Assembly (NCBI RefSeq): GCF_018617855.1
Contig: NZ_JACSKY010000011.1
Span: 1-64,000, forward strand
DNA: 64,000 bases
Origin: Exiguobacterium qingdaonense
GTDB taxonomy: Bacteria; Bacillota; Bacilli; Exiguobacteriales; Exiguobacteriaceae
Direction of reading: 5' to 3'
Positions 1-11,503 of the stretch are shown here, in pieces. The notes under the pieces are model-generated. The model saw only the letters and a list, made by a program, of their open reading frames with translations. It was not told where the DNA came from and did not search any database. The position numbers and the translations under genes are program-made. Each line of letters opens with the position of its first letter. Position 1 is the first letter of the stretch.

Positions 1-95
1 TTAGATTGACGAAGCTTGCGCTTCATTCAAAAATTGTAAAACTTATTTTTGCCTCATCGTTCAGTTTTCAAAGTTCGTCTGCCGCTCTTAGCGAC
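1..95 (-). other. rRNA operon leader (5' external spacer), rRNA gene off the left edge
   Basis: Read on the minus strand, this stretch carries the sequence TTTGAAAACTGAACGATGAG, which resembles the leader upstream of 16S rRNA in Bacillales, followed by a short GAAGC/GCTTC hairpin near the window edge. Downstream of a strong minus-strand promoter, it is best read as the leader of an rRNA operon whose 16S gene begins just outside the window. The rRNA itself is not visible, so this is an inference. Confidence 0.6.
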
Positions 96-101
96 TCATT
101 T

Positions 102-130
102 ATAATAGCACCTGAAATTATATCCGTCAA
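102..130 (-). promoter_or_regulatory. Strong sigma-A promoter, probably of an rRNA operon
   Basis: On the minus strand there is a -35 TTGACG (125-130) and a -10 TATTAT (102-107) separated by exactly 17 bases. Transcription would run leftward into the rRNA-type leader. An AT-rich stretch lies upstream of the -35, as is common for rrn promoters. Confidence 0.65.
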
Positions 131-169
131 CTATGAAATGAAAGTTTTTTAATAAAGAATAAATAAAGA

Positions 170-200
170 CGATTCCGTTCGAATCTGTTGAATGGAATCG
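170..200 (-). terminator. Terminator of the HD-GYP-like gene
   Basis: On the minus strand an 11-base stem (CGATTCCATTC pairing with GAACGGAATCG, one mismatch) is followed by a T-rich tail. It lies immediately after the stop codon at 212 and insulates the gene from the rrn promoter. Confidence 0.55.
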
Positions 201-211
201 CCAATCTCTTC

Positions 212-1201
212 TTATATGAAAGCTACGATTCTCACTTCATCCATATGCGATAAATCGTAGTTTGTTTCACCTGCATCTTCAAGGACAATAGGCTGTTCGA
301 CACGGTTCGTATATGCGTGGATCGAACCGCGTACCCCATTGCTCAATAAAACCCGACGACCGATTTCATAAAACCCGAGTAATGATGCGAGCAAGGACAA
401 GGCTTCCTCGTCATAGGCTTTGTTTTGCCACATATAGAAATATGCCTCTTCAGGAGAGAGCGGCTTTCGGAACGTCCTAGGTACGGTTAACTGACAAAAA
501 CGATCCGCTACAATAAATAGAGGAGATGCAGGATTCAATTCACGTTCAGTCAGCCGTTTTGGAAATCCGGATCCATCCAAACGTTCATGATGCTCCGTGA
601 TCAATTGATACACACGCCCTCGCAACGTTTGGGTGCTCGGAAGCATCGATGCCGAGATAAGCGGATGTTGATACAATAGCTCCCGTTCCATTTTTGTGAA
701 ATAACGCATATGAGACCATTTTCGAATTTTGGCATAACTCGCATCGGCAAAATAAGAAGCAATTCCATAATCAAATTGAAGCTGATGCTCATCACCACGA
801 TATTTCGATAAGGTTCGGGCAACGAGTGCCCGATAGATTGCGTGGTAAATGACATGATTTTTTCGTAACGGTTGACGCGTAAAAAAATGAACGACTGCTG
901 AAAGTGGGATTTCCTGATGAAATAACTGATGAATGAACTCTAACGCTTCGTAAGGATTAGGTGCGATACGCTCTTCCCATTGACTGTAGTGTTTTTCGTA
1001 TTGAAGCACCTGACCAAAAAAATGTCGTTCTTCTATTGAAGTGAACACCGTTCGTTCGACGGGTGCAACATCAATCTCTTTGATTTTTAAAAAATGTAGC
1101 AATCGCAAATGTTCGTTCGTCAAGGAAATTCCAGCTTCTAAGGAAGAAACGGGTGTCAATAACGTCATACCGACATGCACAGTGGATAAATTCAAACGCA
1201 C
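212..1201 (-). CDS. Degenerate HD-GYP-domain protein
   Basis: A 329-residue protein with a GTG start, supported by an AGGAGGG ribosome-binding site six bases upstream. The N-terminus (about 1-50) looks like the small domain that often precedes HD-GYP domains. Residues about 140-290 match an HD-GYP phosphodiesterase domain: HP at 179-180 and the signature HHERLDGSGFP at 204-214. HD-GYP enzymes hydrolyse cyclic dinucleotides such as c-di-GMP using a metal-binding His-Asp pair. Here the expected LHD-IGK motif reads FAD (151-153), so the metal-binding His is replaced by Ala. The protein may therefore be a binding or signalling relic, not an active enzyme. It stands alone between gyrA and an rRNA promoter, with its own terminator. 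Confidence 0.8.
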   Translation of the reverse strand: MRLNLSTVHVGMTLLTPVSSLEAGISLTNEHLRLLHFLKIKEIDVAPVERTVFTSIEERHFFGQVLQYEKHYSQWEERIAPNPYEALEFIHQLFHQEIPLSAVVHFFTRQPLRKNHVIYHAIYRALVARTLSKYRGDEHQLQFDYGIASYFADASYAKIRKWSHMRYFTKMERELLYQHPLISASMLPSTQTLRGRVYQLITEHHERLDGSGFPKRLTERELNPASPLFIVADRFCQLTVPRTFRKPLSPEEAYFYMWQNKAYDEEALSLLASLLGFYEIGRRVLLSNGVRGSIHAYTNRVEQPIVLEDAGETNYDLSHMDEVRIVAFI

Positions 1202-1221
1202 TCGAATCCCTCCTAAATATA

Positions 1222-1251
1222 CAAAAAAGATCGAACGGAAACACCGTTCGA
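1222..1251 (-). terminator. Terminator of gyrA
   Basis: On the minus strand a perfect 7-base stem (CGAACGG/CCGTTCG, five-base loop) is followed by ATCTTTTTT. It lies between the gyrA stop codon and the ribosome-binding site of the HD-GYP-like gene. Confidence 0.75.
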
Positions 1252-1260
1252 CCTCTCGTC

Positions 1261-3828
1261 TTATTCAGTCACATCAGACGATTCGTCGGTTTCAGGTGCT
1301 TCATCCCCAAACCCATTCTCCAAATCGACTGCTGATTCCTCTTCCAACTCATCTTTTTTCAGTTTTGCGATGGTCGCTAAGCGATCGCCCTCTTCGATGT
1401 TCATTACTTTCACACCGCGAGTGCTCCGGCCCATCTGGGAAATGGTTTGCGAATCGATTCGAATCGCGACCCCATGTTCGGTCATCAACATGATATCATC
1501 GTCTTCATCCACGATACGCATCCCGACAACCGTTCCCCGATCTGTCTTGATCCCAATGATTCCAGAACCGCCACGACCTTGTGTGCGGAATTGCTCCATG
1601 GCCGTACGTTTTCCGTATCCTTTTTCTGTGATGATCAAGACGTCTTGTGTCGTGCGAACGATCTCCATTGAAACGACCAAGTCATCGTCTTTCTTCAATC
1701 GAATCGCGCGAACGCCTCGTGCGGTTCGTCCCATTGAACGCACTTCGCCTTCAAGTGGGAAACGAATCGACATCCCTTGTCGTGTGACAATTAACATTTC
1801 ATCGTCACTCTTCGCAAGACGGACCGTAACAAGCTCATCTGTCTCGTTCAAGCTGATGGCACGTAGACCGTTTTTGTTGATTCGAGCGTATGCCGAGAGT
1901 GGCGAACGTTTGACCAATCCCTCTTTTGTGATAAACACGAGAGACAACTGCTCATCTGCCACTTCTTCAGATTCATCCTCTGTCTCTTCAGCGACCGCTT
2001 GGTTAGCCAAATAACTATTGAAATCGACCGGAATCATTGTTTCAACTTTCTCCCCTTTGTCGATTTGAAGCAAGTTAATGATTGGCATCCCTTTTGCGGT
2101 ACGACTCATCTCTGGAATTTCGTATCCTTTGAGACGGAAGACGCGTCCAAAGTTCGTGAAGAACAGGATAGTGTCATGGGTCGACGCTGAAAGCAAACGC
2201 AAGACAAAGTCTGCATCGTTCGTCCCCATTCCTTGTTTTCCACGTCCACCACGACGCTGCGTTCGGTACGAATCTGATGGAATCGCTTTGATATAGCCTT
2301 CACTCGTGAGCGTGATCATCATGTCACGAACCGGAATCAAATCCTCATCCTCAAGTTCGACGATGTCCGTGCGAATCACTGTACGTCGTGCGTCACCATA
2401 CCGTTCTTTGATTTCAGTCAACTCGTTGCGAATGATGTCGAGGAGTAATTCTTCGTCACCTAGAATCGCACGTAGTTCATCGATCAACGCTTTCACTTCA
2501 CCGTATTCGCCTTCGATTTTTTCACGCTCTAGACCAGTCAGTCGTTGAAGACGCATATCTAAAATCGCTTGTGTCTGCTCAGTCGAAAGTCCGAAGCGGG
2601 CAATCAATTTTTCGCGCGCCTCGTCACCTGTTCGCGTACTGCGGATGATGGCGATGACTTCATCTAAGTGATCTAGGGCGACACGAAGGCCTTCTAGTAT
2701 GTGGGCACGCGCTTCAGCTTTATCCAAATCAAATTGTGTACGACGACGTACGACTTCTTTTTGATGTTCGATATAGTAATAAATCGCTTGTTTGATGTTC
2801 AGCGTTTTCGGACGGCCACCTACAAGGGCAAGCATGTTGACCCCGAACGTCGTTTGCATCGGTGTTTGCTTATACAAGTTGTTCAAGATGACACTTGCAT
2901 TCGCGTCCCGACGCACTTCGATGACGATACGCATCCCGTTACGATCTGATTCGTCTCGTAAATCTGTGATGCCCTCGATTTTCTTGTCGCGAACCAAGTC
3001 GGCAATTTTCTCAACGAGACGCGCTTTATTGACCTGGTAAGGAATTTCGTGCACGAGAATTCGTTCGCGGCCATTTTTCAAGACCTCGATTTCAGCTTTC
3101 GCGCGCATTGTAATTGAACCGCGCCCAGTCTCATATGCCCGACGAATCCCGCTACGTCCCAAAATCTCTCCGGCCGTCGGGAAGTCAGGACCCGGGATAT
3201 GTTGCATCAACTCCGCGATCGTGATGTCCGGATTGTGGGAAAGCGCCAATACCCCGTCGATGACCTCGTTCAAGTTATGAGGCGGAACGTTCGTCGCCAT
3301 CCCGACCGCAATCCCACTCGTTCCGTTCACAAGGAAGTTCGGGAAGCGGGCCGGTAGAACGACTGGTTCTTTTTCCTCACCATCAAAGTTCGGTTGATAA
3401 TCAATCGTGTTTTTACCGATATCTCGTACGAGTTCCATCGCAATTTTGGACATGCGCGCTTCGGTATAACGCATCGCAGCGGCCGAGTCACCATCGACTG
3501 AACCGAAGTTCCCGTGACCGTCAACTAGTTCATAGCGATAGCTGAAGTCTTGAGCCATGCGGACCATCGTCTCGTATACGGCTGAGTCACCGTGTGGGTG
3601 GTACTTACCGATGACGTCCCCGACGACACGCGCCGACTTCTTATGTGGCTTGTCCGCGCGAATACCTAGTTCGTTCATCGCATATAAAATACGACGGTGA
3701 ACCGGCTTCAATCCATCTCGCACGTCCGGAAGGGCACGTGATACGATAACGCTCATCGCATAGTCCATGAACGACGTACGCATCTCTTGGCTTATATTGA
3801 TATCTTTAATATTTTCTTGTTCTGCCAT
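1261..3828 (-). CDS. gyrA: DNA gyrase subunit A
   Basis: An 855-residue GyrA, the breakage-reunion subunit of gyrase, which introduces negative supercoils ahead of the fork. The N-terminal catalytic core carries the active-site tyrosine at Y121 ([12 protein letters not shown]). The quinolone-resistance region reads [10 protein letters not shown], with the drug-sensitive residues S82 and E86 intact. The C-terminal DNA-wrapping domain contains the GyrA box [11 protein letters not shown] and repeated blades up to about 810, then an acidic tail ([24 protein letters not shown]). It lies 22 bases after gyrB on the same strand, and its strong terminator follows. Length and start are standard. Confidence 0.98.
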   Translation of the reverse strand: MAEQENIKDINISQEMRTSFMDYAMSVIVSRALPDVRDGLKPVHRRILYAMNELGIRADKPHKKSARVVGDVIGKYHPHGDSAVYETMVRMAQDFSYRYELVDGHGNFGSVDGDSAAAMRYTEARMSKIAMELVRDIGKNTIDYQPNFDGEEKEPVVLPARFPNFLVNGTSGIAVGMATNVPPHNLNEVIDGVLALSHNPDITIAELMQHIPGPDFPTAGEILGRSGIRRAYETGRGSITMRAKAEIEVLKNGRERILVHEIPYQVNKARLVEKIADLVRDKKIEGITDLRDESDRNGMRIVIEVRRDANASVILNNLYKQTPMQTTFGVNMLALVGGRPKTLNIKQAIYYYIEHQKEVVRRRTQFDLDKAEARAHILEGLRVALDHLDEVIAIIRSTRTGDEAREKLIARFGLSTEQTQAILDMRLQRLTGLEREKIEGEYGEVKALIDELRAILGDEELLLDIIRNELTEIKERYGDARRTVIRTDIVELEDEDLIPVRDMMITLTSEGYIKAIPSDSYRTQRRGGRGKQGMGTNDADFVLRLLSASTHDTILFFTNFGRVFRLKGYEIPEMSRTAKGMPIINLLQIDKGEKVETMIPVDFNSYLANQAVAEETEDESEEVADEQLSLVFITKEGLVKRSPLSAYARINKNGLRAISLNETDELVTVRLAKSDDEMLIVTRQGMSIRFPLEGEVRSMGRTARGVRAIRLKKDDDLVVSMEIVRTTQDVLIITEKGYGKRTAMEQFRTQGRGGSGIIGIKTDRGTVVGMRIVDEDDDIMLMTEHGVAIRIDSQTISQMGRSTRGVKVMNIEEGDRLATIAKLKKDELEEESAVDLENGFGDEAPETDESSDVTE

Positions 3829-3850
3829 TCGTTATTGCCTACCCTTCTTA

Positions 3851-5782
<1,932 letters not shown>

Positions 5783-5828
5783 TTATTTTCACCTACTATA
5801 CATGATTTGGTGTTCCTACTTACCACGA

Positions 5829-6947
5829 CTACACGGATTCTGTGTCAACTGCACCTTGTTTCACGTGAAACACTTTAGCTTGTTGAATAGTCTCATGTGC
5901 AATCCCGTCAATATTTGTTGTCGTCAAAATCGTTTGTACTTTCTGTCCCATCGTGTCGAGGAGATGGGTTTGGCGATGATCGTCAAGCTCAGATAACACA
6001 TCGTCTAATAACAACAGAGGATACTCGCCTACTTCTTCATGAATCAATTCAATTTCAGCTAGCTTCAATGACAAGGCCGCCGTTCGTTGCTGACCTTGTG
6101 AACCGAACGTTTGAACGTTTCGATTGTTGACATACAACTCAAAATCGTCACGATGCGGACCAAACAAGGTCACACCTCTTCGTCGTTCGTTCTCTCTTAT
6201 TTTATCAAACTTTTGACGATACGTTTCAAACATCTGTTCTTTTGAGAACCGTTCTTTTTGGAACGTGTCCGAAACGTATTGAATCGTCAATGTTTCGAGT
6301 TCTCGTGTGATCCCGGAGTGAATCGGATTTGCCCACTTTTCGAGCTGGTCAATGAAGTGATATCGTCTCATCACGATTTTCACGGCGAGTTCAATCAATT
6401 GATCTGTCAACACCTCGAGAAACGTCTCGTCTCCACCTTTTGTGGATAACTGCTTCAATAGAGCGTTCCGTTGCTTCAACGTCTTCAAATACTGATTGAG
6501 CTCGTGTAAGTACACCGGGCTGACCTGTCCGATTTCCATATCTAAAAATCGTCGCCTCCCTTGCGGACTGCCCTTTACGATGGCTAAGTCTTCAGGGGCG
6601 AACAAGACGACGTTGAATGCGCCGACATAGTCACTGAGACGACGTTGTTCCAAATGATTGAGTTTTGCCTTTTTTCCTTTAGGAGAAAAAGAGAGGCTCT
6701 GTACCGATTCGCCCGTCCGTTTATGAATCCGTCCCTCGATACTCGCAGCATCAGCTTCCCAACCGATTAACTCACGGTCTTGTGTCGTCCGATGCGATTT
6801 CGCGAGCGCAAGTACGTAAATCGATTCGAGAAGATTCGTTTTTCCTTGGGCGTTCTCACCAATCAGAACATTCGTCTGTTCTGAAAAATCTAGCTCGAGG
6901 GTTTCGTAGTTGCGATAGTTTTGCAATCGGATCGACTTTAAATGCAC
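5829..6947 (-). CDS. recF: DNA replication and repair protein RecF
   Basis: The longest reading frame extends to 7004, but the likely start is the GTG at 6947, one base after the yaaA stop. It gives a 372-residue protein beginning [14 protein letters not shown], the usual RecF N-terminus. RecF is an SMC-like ATPase that loads RecA at ssDNA gaps with RecO and RecR. Walker A is GENAQGKTN (30-38) and Walker B is [12 protein letters not shown] near the C-terminus. A near-stop codon segment (VFHVKQ) is encoded by a perfect parS site (5857-5872), so the 3' end carries a chromosome-segregation element within coding sequence. Confidence 0.95.
   Translation of the reverse strand: MHLKSIRLQNYRNYETLELDFSEQTNVLIGENAQGKTNLLESIYVLALAKSHRTTQDRELIGWEADAASIEGRIHKRTGESVQSLSFSPKGKKAKLNHLEQRRLSDYVGAFNVVLFAPEDLAIVKGSPQGRRRFLDMEIGQVSPVYLHELNQYLKTLKQRNALLKQLSTKGGDETFLEVLTDQLIELAVKIVMRRYHFIDQLEKWANPIHSGITRELETLTIQYVSDTFQKERFSKEQMFETYRQKFDKIRENERRRGVTLFGPHRDDFELYVNNRNVQTFGSQGQQRTAALSLKLAEIELIHEEVGEYPLLLLDDVLSELDDHRQTHLLDTMGQKVQTILTTTNIDGIAHETIQQAKVFHVKQGAVDTESV
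5857..5872. promoter_or_regulatory. parS: parS site (ParB-binding) inside the 3' end of recF
   Basis: The 16-base palindrome TGTTTCACGTGAAACA is an exact match to the bacterial parS consensus. It lies about 2.7 kb from the unwinding element of oriC. ParB loads here and spreads as a CTP-dependent clamp. Confidence 0.9.
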
Positions 6948-6948
6948 G

Positions 6949-7164
6949 TTAGTTTCCCTCGATTTGATATTCCCCGAAGCCTTCGACTTCGATTGTATCT
7001 CCATCTCTTAATTTACGACCACGGCGCTGGTCCTGCTCGCCGTTCACTTTAATCATGACATCCTCTAAAAAGAACTTTGCCTGTCCCCCGCTTGAGATGA
7101 TATCTGCTAATTTTAAAAATTGTCCGAGTGTCACATACTCGGTTGTAATCGACACTTTTTCCAT
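6949..7164 (-). CDS. yaaA: S4-domain RNA-binding protein YaaA (RlbA)
   Basis: A 71-residue S4-domain protein. The frame is open to 7212, but the ATG at 7164 follows an AAAGGAAG ribosome-binding site and gives the usual start [20 protein letters not shown]. The motif [25 protein letters not shown] is the S4 RNA-binding core. In Bacillus this small gene sits between dnaN and recF and is linked to large-subunit ribosome maturation. It is translationally tight with recF: its TAA is separated by one base from the recF GTG. Confidence 0.9.
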   Translation of the reverse strand: MEKVSITTEYVTLGQFLKLADIISSGGQAKFFLEDVMIKVNGEQDQRRGRKLRDGDTIEVEGFGEYQIEGN

Positions 7165-7242
7165 GTCGTCACTTCCTTTCTCACATGCTGATCTGAAAAA
7201 ATCGCCATACATATTAGTTTATCGAAAATCGTCGAATAAGGC

Positions 7243-7281
7243 AAAAAGAGGGATGACAAGGCAAGACACCTCATCATCCCT
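7243..7281 (-). terminator. Terminator of dnaN
   Basis: On the minus strand AGGGATGA pairs with TCATCCCT around an 18-base loop, followed by CTTTTTG. It lies just after the dnaN stop codon and before yaaA. Confidence 0.65.
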
Positions 7282-7290
7282 ATCCGCAAC

Positions 7291-8430
7291 TTACGATGTG
7301 CGGACTGGCAAAATCAGTTGAAGAACACTATCTTGTTCAACCGGTCGTAAAATGAACGGTCGCATCGAACCCGTGAACTGGATTTCGATTTCAGATGCAT
7401 CGAGTGCGCGGAGCGCGTCCATCACAAATTTTGAGTTGAAGGAAATTTTCAGTTCCTCCCCTTCAAGTGACAGGATGCTGACCCGTTCCGATACTTTCCC
7501 GACCTCGGGTGAGTGCGAAGACACTTCGACTGCTGTCGTATCCTCCGCCACGAATTTAATGACGTTGTTGCGATCGGCACGTGCGAGAAGCGATGCACGG
7601 TCGATGGCTTGTAAGAATTCTTTCGCATTCATTCGTACCGCTGTACGATATTCTTCCGGAATGAGACGTGACGTGTCTGGATACGCCCCGTCTAACAAAC
7701 GAGAGAAGAACGAGATGTTCTTCATGCGGAACAGAATTTGTTGATCCGTTAAAACAATTTCAATCGGTAACTCTTCACGGTCGAGCAATTTAGCCAATTC
7801 GTTGAGCGAACGGCCAGGAACGACGACATTTTGGAATGTCAAATCGTTATCCGTTTCAAAGCGGGCACGGCGAAGCGCCAAACGGTGGCTGTCCGTTGCG
7901 ACACATGTGAGGAAACCTTTCTCTGCTGAGAAGTTGACCCCCGTCAATACCGGGCGCGTCTCTTGAGAAGAAACGGCGAAGCTCGTCTGACGGATGATTG
8001 TCTTCAACAGATCGGCTGGTAAATAGAAACGACGGTCACTCGCGAGTTCAGGTAGACGCGGATATTCGTCTGGGTCGAGCCCGTTCAAATGGAACTCTGC
8101 CTGTCCAGATTCGATTCGAGTCATGAAGTTCGGCGAGACTTCGAGTGTGACTTCGTTCGTCGGTAACTTCTTCACGATTTCTCCTAAGAAGCGGGCGTTC
8201 AACACGACGCTTCCGGCACGTTGAATCTGAATGAGTTCGATTCCACCTTCTTCGATTGGAATCAAACGTTCAATCGAAATCTCAGTATCACTTCCTGTCA
8301 GTGTTAAACCGTCCGCATGTGCTTCTAGCTTTAAGCCTGTCAAAATCGGAATGGTTGTGCGTGAAGCCACAGCTTTTGATACGTCTTGTACGGCTTGCAT
8401 GAATACATCTCGTTGAATCGTTAAATGCAT
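7291..8430 (-). CDS. dnaN: DNA polymerase III beta subunit (sliding clamp)
   Basis: A 379-residue clamp protein that forms a ring dimer around DNA and tethers PolC, DnaE and repair enzymes. The three clamp domains are visible in order: the N-terminal segment MHLTIQRDVFMQAVQDVSKAV, the middle domain around LPELASDRRFYLPADLLKTII, and the C-terminal QLILPVRTS end where the last residues form part of the partner-binding pocket. The start ATG follows TAGGAGGA. Interestingly a near-DnaA-box sequence lies directly upstream of the start. It is separated from dnaA by the unwinding half of oriC. Confidence 0.97.
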   Translation of the reverse strand: MHLTIQRDVFMQAVQDVSKAVASRTTIPILTGLKLEAHADGLTLTGSDTEISIERLIPIEEGGIELIQIQRAGSVVLNARFLGEIVKKLPTNEVTLEVSPNFMTRIESGQAEFHLNGLDPDEYPRLPELASDRRFYLPADLLKTIIRQTSFAVSSQETRPVLTGVNFSAEKGFLTCVATDSHRLALRRARFETDNDLTFQNVVVPGRSLNELAKLLDREELPIEIVLTDQQILFRMKNISFFSRLLDGAYPDTSRLIPEEYRTAVRMNAKEFLQAIDRASLLARADRNNVIKFVAEDTTAVEVSSHSPEVGKVSERVSILSLEGEELKISFNSKFVMDALRALDASEIEIQFTGSMRPFILRPVEQDSVLQLILPVRTS

Positions 8431-8627
8431 GTGGATAATTCCTCCTAAGGTGAAATGAGTTCATTTCCTAATGATAATAATAGTATGAATTAAGTCATAA
8501 TAGTAATAGGGGCTGTGGATACTGGGGATAAGTCCCCTTAAGCCTACGTATAAAGCGATTTCCCTTGTGAATAACTTGTGGATAACTAGGGTGGTTTATC
8601 CACAGGATATCCACAGTGAATCTTTCG
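8431..8627. other. oriC: oriC, unwinding half (dnaN-dnaA interval) with DnaA-trios
   Basis: Exact DnaA boxes are at 8577-8585 and 8596-8604, with near matches at 8514-8522 (TGTGGATAC) and around 8566. Reading the plus strand, the trinucleotides TAA TAG TAA TAG (8498-8509) are followed by GGGC (8510-8513) and then the box at 8514. This is the order of the basal unwinding system described in Bacillus subtilis: DnaA box, GC clamp, DnaA-trios. An AT-rich stretch (8461-8500) extends toward dnaN and is the probable melting site. Confidence 0.85.
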
Positions 8628-10004
8628 TTAGTTTGAAAGTGTCTTTTTCAGCGTTTGAATCGTCTCCTGCATTTCCACATCGTTTTTTAAAAGCGTGCTA
8701 ATCTTCTCGTGCGCATGAATCACGGTCGTATGATCACGCCCCCCGAACTCTTCCCCGATTTTAGGTAGGGAGCTCTCTGTCATCTCCCGAGACAGATACA
8801 TGGCGATTTGACGCGGGAATGCTAACGTTTTCGTCCGTTTTTTGGAGTTCAATTCTTCTACTTGAATGTTGAAGTGTTGACCGACGACTTCTTGAATGTC
8901 ACGAATGACAATCTTCTTTGCTTCCTGGACAGGCATGATGTTATGAAGCGCTTCGGCTGCCACATCCGGGTCGATTGGTCGCCCGACGAGTTTTGCGTAA
9001 GCAACGACTCGTGTCAGCGCCCCTTCTAGCTCCCGAATGTTTGTATCGATTTGATTCGCAATATACAGCATGACTTCATTCGAGATATCGAGTCCTTCAG
9101 CGGTCGCTTTTTTACGGAGAATCGCGATTCGTGTCTCGAGGTCGGGCGGCGTGATGTCTGTAATGAGTCCCCATTCGAATCGTGAACGTAGTCGATCTTC
9201 TAACGTCGGGATTTCTTTTGGTGGTCGGTCACTTGAGATCACGATTTGTTTCTGATCGTTGTGCAACGCATTGAACGTGTGGAAAAACTCTTCCTGTGTC
9301 TGCTCTTTCCCTGCTAAGAACTGAATATCATCAATCAACAACACGTCGATGTTGCGATAACGGTTACGGAACTCACCGGTCTTGTTATCCCGAATCGAGT
9401 TGATGAATTCATTCGTGAATTTTTCAGAGGAAACATATGCAATCCTAGCCCCTGGTTTTTGAGCTTTTACATAGTGACCGATCGCATGCATCAAATGCGT
9501 CTTGCCGAGTCCGACACCCCCGTAAATGAATAACGGATTATACGCACGTGCCGGTGCTTCCGCGACGGCGAGCGATGCTGCATGGGCAAATCGGTTCCCC
9601 GATCCGATGACAAACGTCTCAAAAATGTACTTGTCATTCAGTTGTCCAAGATCCCCTTCCTCTTTTGAAGGTAATGACATGGGCTGTTCTTTCGTTTCCG
9701 TCACAGCGATAGATTCATTTGATCCATCTGCTGGAGCATACTTGTGTGCTTGAGATTCTTCGATGAAATGAATTTCAAGCTTGTTGTTTGTAATTTCTTC
9801 AACCGTATCCTGTAGCAGAGACAAGTATTGTCGCTCTAACCACGTAACGATAAAACTGGCGGGTGCCGACACGACGAGCGTCGTTCCCATCAATGATATC
9901 CCCTCGGTTGATTTCAACCACATATCAAAACTAGCTTTTGGAGTTCGTTCCTCTTCTTCGATAATCGATAAGACATTTCTCCAAATTTCGCGAGCATTCT
10001 TCAA
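8628..10004 (-). CDS. dnaA: Chromosomal replication initiator DnaA
   Basis: The frame is open to 10046, but the supported start is the TTG at 10004, seven bases after AGGAGG, giving 458 residues beginning [12 protein letters not shown]. Domain I (1-80) binds helicase-loading partners. Domain II is a short linker to about 120. The AAA+ domain has Walker [10 protein letters not shown] (162-170) and Walker [11 protein letters not shown]. Domain IV ends with the box-recognition signature [15 protein letters not shown]. DnaA-ATP opens the origin at the trios downstream. Its own promoter region lies inside the box array, so autoregulation is likely. Confidence 0.97.
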   Translation of the reverse strand: MKNAREIWRNVLSIIEEEERTPKASFDMWLKSTEGISLMGTTLVVSAPASFIVTWLERQYLSLLQDTVEEITNNKLEIHFIEESQAHKYAPADGSNESIAVTETKEQPMSLPSKEEGDLGQLNDKYIFETFVIGSGNRFAHAASLAVAEAPARAYNPLFIYGGVGLGKTHLMHAIGHYVKAQKPGARIAYVSSEKFTNEFINSIRDNKTGEFRNRYRNIDVLLIDDIQFLAGKEQTQEEFFHTFNALHNDQKQIVISSDRPPKEIPTLEDRLRSRFEWGLITDITPPDLETRIAILRKKATAEGLDISNEVMLYIANQIDTNIRELEGALTRVVAYAKLVGRPIDPDVAAEALHNIMPVQEAKKIVIRDIQEVVGQHFNIQVEELNSKKRTKTLAFPRQIAMYLSREMTESSLPKIGEEFGGRDHTTVIHAHEKISTLLKNDVEMQETIQTLKKTLSN

Positions 10005-10666
10005 TGAAAGACCTCCTTTACTCACATTTTGGTAAAACTTATTCACACGATATACACATACACTATTCTATAGTAGAAACTAGGGTTATCCCCAAAGAAC
10101 AAAAACTGTGGATAAAGTTATCCACATGGTGTTCATTATGGGGATAACACTTATCCACAGCCTGTGTATATCTCGGAATCACGAATTGTTCATCCACAAG
10201 TTTGTGCACATTCAGTTTAGCAAAATAAAATAGACGTGGCAATGCTTTTCGGTATTTATCCACAGTTAAAGAAAAGTATCCACACCCACTTATCCACATG
10301 CTGTGTGTTTTGTGGATAACCTGTGGATATGTTGTGGATAATGACAGGATAATCGATTTGATGATAAAAAAGTTATACACAAAAGAGGAGGAAGTGAAAC
10401 AGAAGATTGTTTTTGTAAAAGAAGAAAACGAGAAATAAGGAATTTGAATATGAAAAAAGAAGAGTTATTCACATATAAGTGTGGATAACTTCGAGTTTTT
10501 GTGGATAAAATGGCTCAACATGGCTATTTATAGAGACCGTTTATAAAATACGTAAAGGTTGTGTATAATTTCATCCTCCTCATCCCTTCCACGCATACGA
10601 TCGAATCCATGTGGAAAACCACTTTCGAAGCGACTCACTCATTGAATTCGAAAACCGTCCGAAAAT
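10005..10666. other. oriC: oriC, DnaA-box array (dnaA-rpmH interval)
   Basis: About 660 bases without a gene. Exact 9-base DnaA boxes are at 10107, 10118, 10151, 10256, 10290, 10311, 10333, 10480 and 10500 (start positions, both orientations). One-mismatch boxes are at 10190, 10276, 10322, 10373 and 10465. With the dnaN side this makes a bipartite origin, as in Bacillus. Stretches at 10380-10460 are AT-rich with few boxes. From 10560 to 10666 I see nothing beyond the approach to the rpmH promoter. Confidence 0.9.
10067..10095 (-). promoter_or_regulatory. Probable dnaA promoter
   Basis: On the minus strand TTGGGG (10090-10095) and TATAGA (10067-10072) are 17 bases apart, about 60 bases upstream of the dnaA start. 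DnaA boxes at 10107 and 10118 lie directly upstream of the -35, which would allow DnaA to control its own synthesis. The promoter match is moderate. Confidence 0.45.
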
Positions 10667-10669
10667 ACA

Positions 10670-10698
10670 TTGACAATTATTGATTCGATTTATATAAT
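10670..10698 (+). promoter_or_regulatory. rpmH promoter
   Basis: A near-ideal sigma-A promoter: TTGACA (10670-10675), 17 bases, TATAAT (10693-10698). It lies 70 bases before the rpmH start and drives the rightward series. Confidence 0.9.
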
Positions 10699-10767
10699 CT
10701 TAAAGACTGCCTTAAATGAAACTATAACTTGCTAATAGAGCGTTAATCTTGAGGAGGTGCTGTAACC

Positions 10768-10902
10768 ATGAAACCAACTTTCAACCCTAACAACCGTAAG
10801 CGTAAGAAAGTCCACGGATTCCGTGCACGCATGGCGACTAAAAACGGTCGCAACATTCTTGCTGCTCGTCGCCGTAAAGGCCGTAAAGCCTTGACTGTAT
10901 AA
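10768..10902 (+). CDS. rpmH: 50S ribosomal protein L34
   Basis: A 44-residue basic protein, [20 protein letters not shown] onward, ending [10 protein letters not shown]. This is the standard L34, a surface protein of the large subunit, and it is too short for many gene callers. It has a strong GAGGAGGTG ribosome-binding site, an ideal promoter and its own terminator just downstream, with rnpA next. The rpmH-rnpA pairing beside oriC is nearly universal in bacteria. Confidence 0.97.
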   Translation: MKPTFNPNNRKRKKVHGFRARMATKNGRNILAARRRKGRKALTV

Positions 10903-10914
10903 TGTCGAATAAAG

Positions 10915-10948
10915 ATTGCCCGGGGATCAATCCTCGGGCAATTTTTAG
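10915..10948 (+). terminator. Terminator or attenuator between rpmH and rnpA
   Basis: A long stem (ATTGCCCG..GGA pairing with TCC..CGGGCAAT) with loop TCAA is followed by TTTTT. It would reduce read-through from the strong rpmH promoter into rnpA, which is needed in far lower amounts. Confidence 0.8.
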
Positions 10949-11054
10949 TTTGTCACAGAAACGTAGCATTTCATGGATTCTCCCTCGTTCAAATGATGAG
11001 GATATGATATGATGTTAGTTGACGATTTTTGAAGCGAAGGATGGAGTGAGAATT

Positions 11055-11399
11055 TTGAAAAAAGAATACCGCCTGCAGAAGAATGAAGAGTTCCAAGCGG
11101 TGTTTCGTGAAGGACGCTCCGTGGCCAATCGTCAGTTTGTCGTCTACACGCTCAAAGCGGATCAAGCGCATTTCAGAGTGGGTCTTTCTGTCAGCAAAAA
11201 GCTTGGAAATGCTGTGGAACGGAACCGTATGAAACGATTGATGCGTGAGTCGCTTCGCCTGCTCGAACCGAACGTTGCCCCGAATGATTATGTGATCATT
11301 GCTCGGAAACCTGCGACCGCACTGACGCAGTCGGAAGTGACCGAGAGTTTGAAACACGTATTTAAACGGTCCAAAGTTTGGCGAAAGCAAGACCGGTGA
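11055..11399 (+). CDS. rnpA: Ribonuclease P protein component
   Basis: The best start is the TTG at 11055, preceded by GGATGGAGTG, giving 114 residues starting [20 protein letters not shown]. The frame extends upstream to 11019 without family similarity. The RNase P protein assists the RNA subunit in removing tRNA 5' leaders. The signature region [26 protein letters not shown] is clear, with the RNR-type basic patch. The usual neighbours rpmH and yidC flank it. Confidence 0.95.
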   Translation: MKKEYRLQKNEEFQAVFREGRSVANRQFVVYTLKADQAHFRVGLSVSKKLGNAVERNRMKRLMRESLRLLEPNVAPNDYVIIARKPATALTQSEVTESLKHVFKRSKVWRKQDR

Positions 11400-11503
11400 C
11401 CATGACAATCTGAATTTGTTCTCTCATATAATTAGAGTCTGATAAGATTGCCCGATCGACGTGTGCGTTAAGAAGAATTGATAAAGAAATTGTAGGAGGA
11501 ACT

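Noticed and set aside
1370-2014. Long plus-strand frame antisense to gyrA
   Set aside because: Ser/Arg/Thr-rich translation typical of an antisense shadow, no ribosome-binding site, and gyrA is certain.
10063-10380. Minus-strand 105-residue frame inside the oriC box array
   Set aside because: Created by repeated DnaA boxes; the peptide has no recognisable structure.
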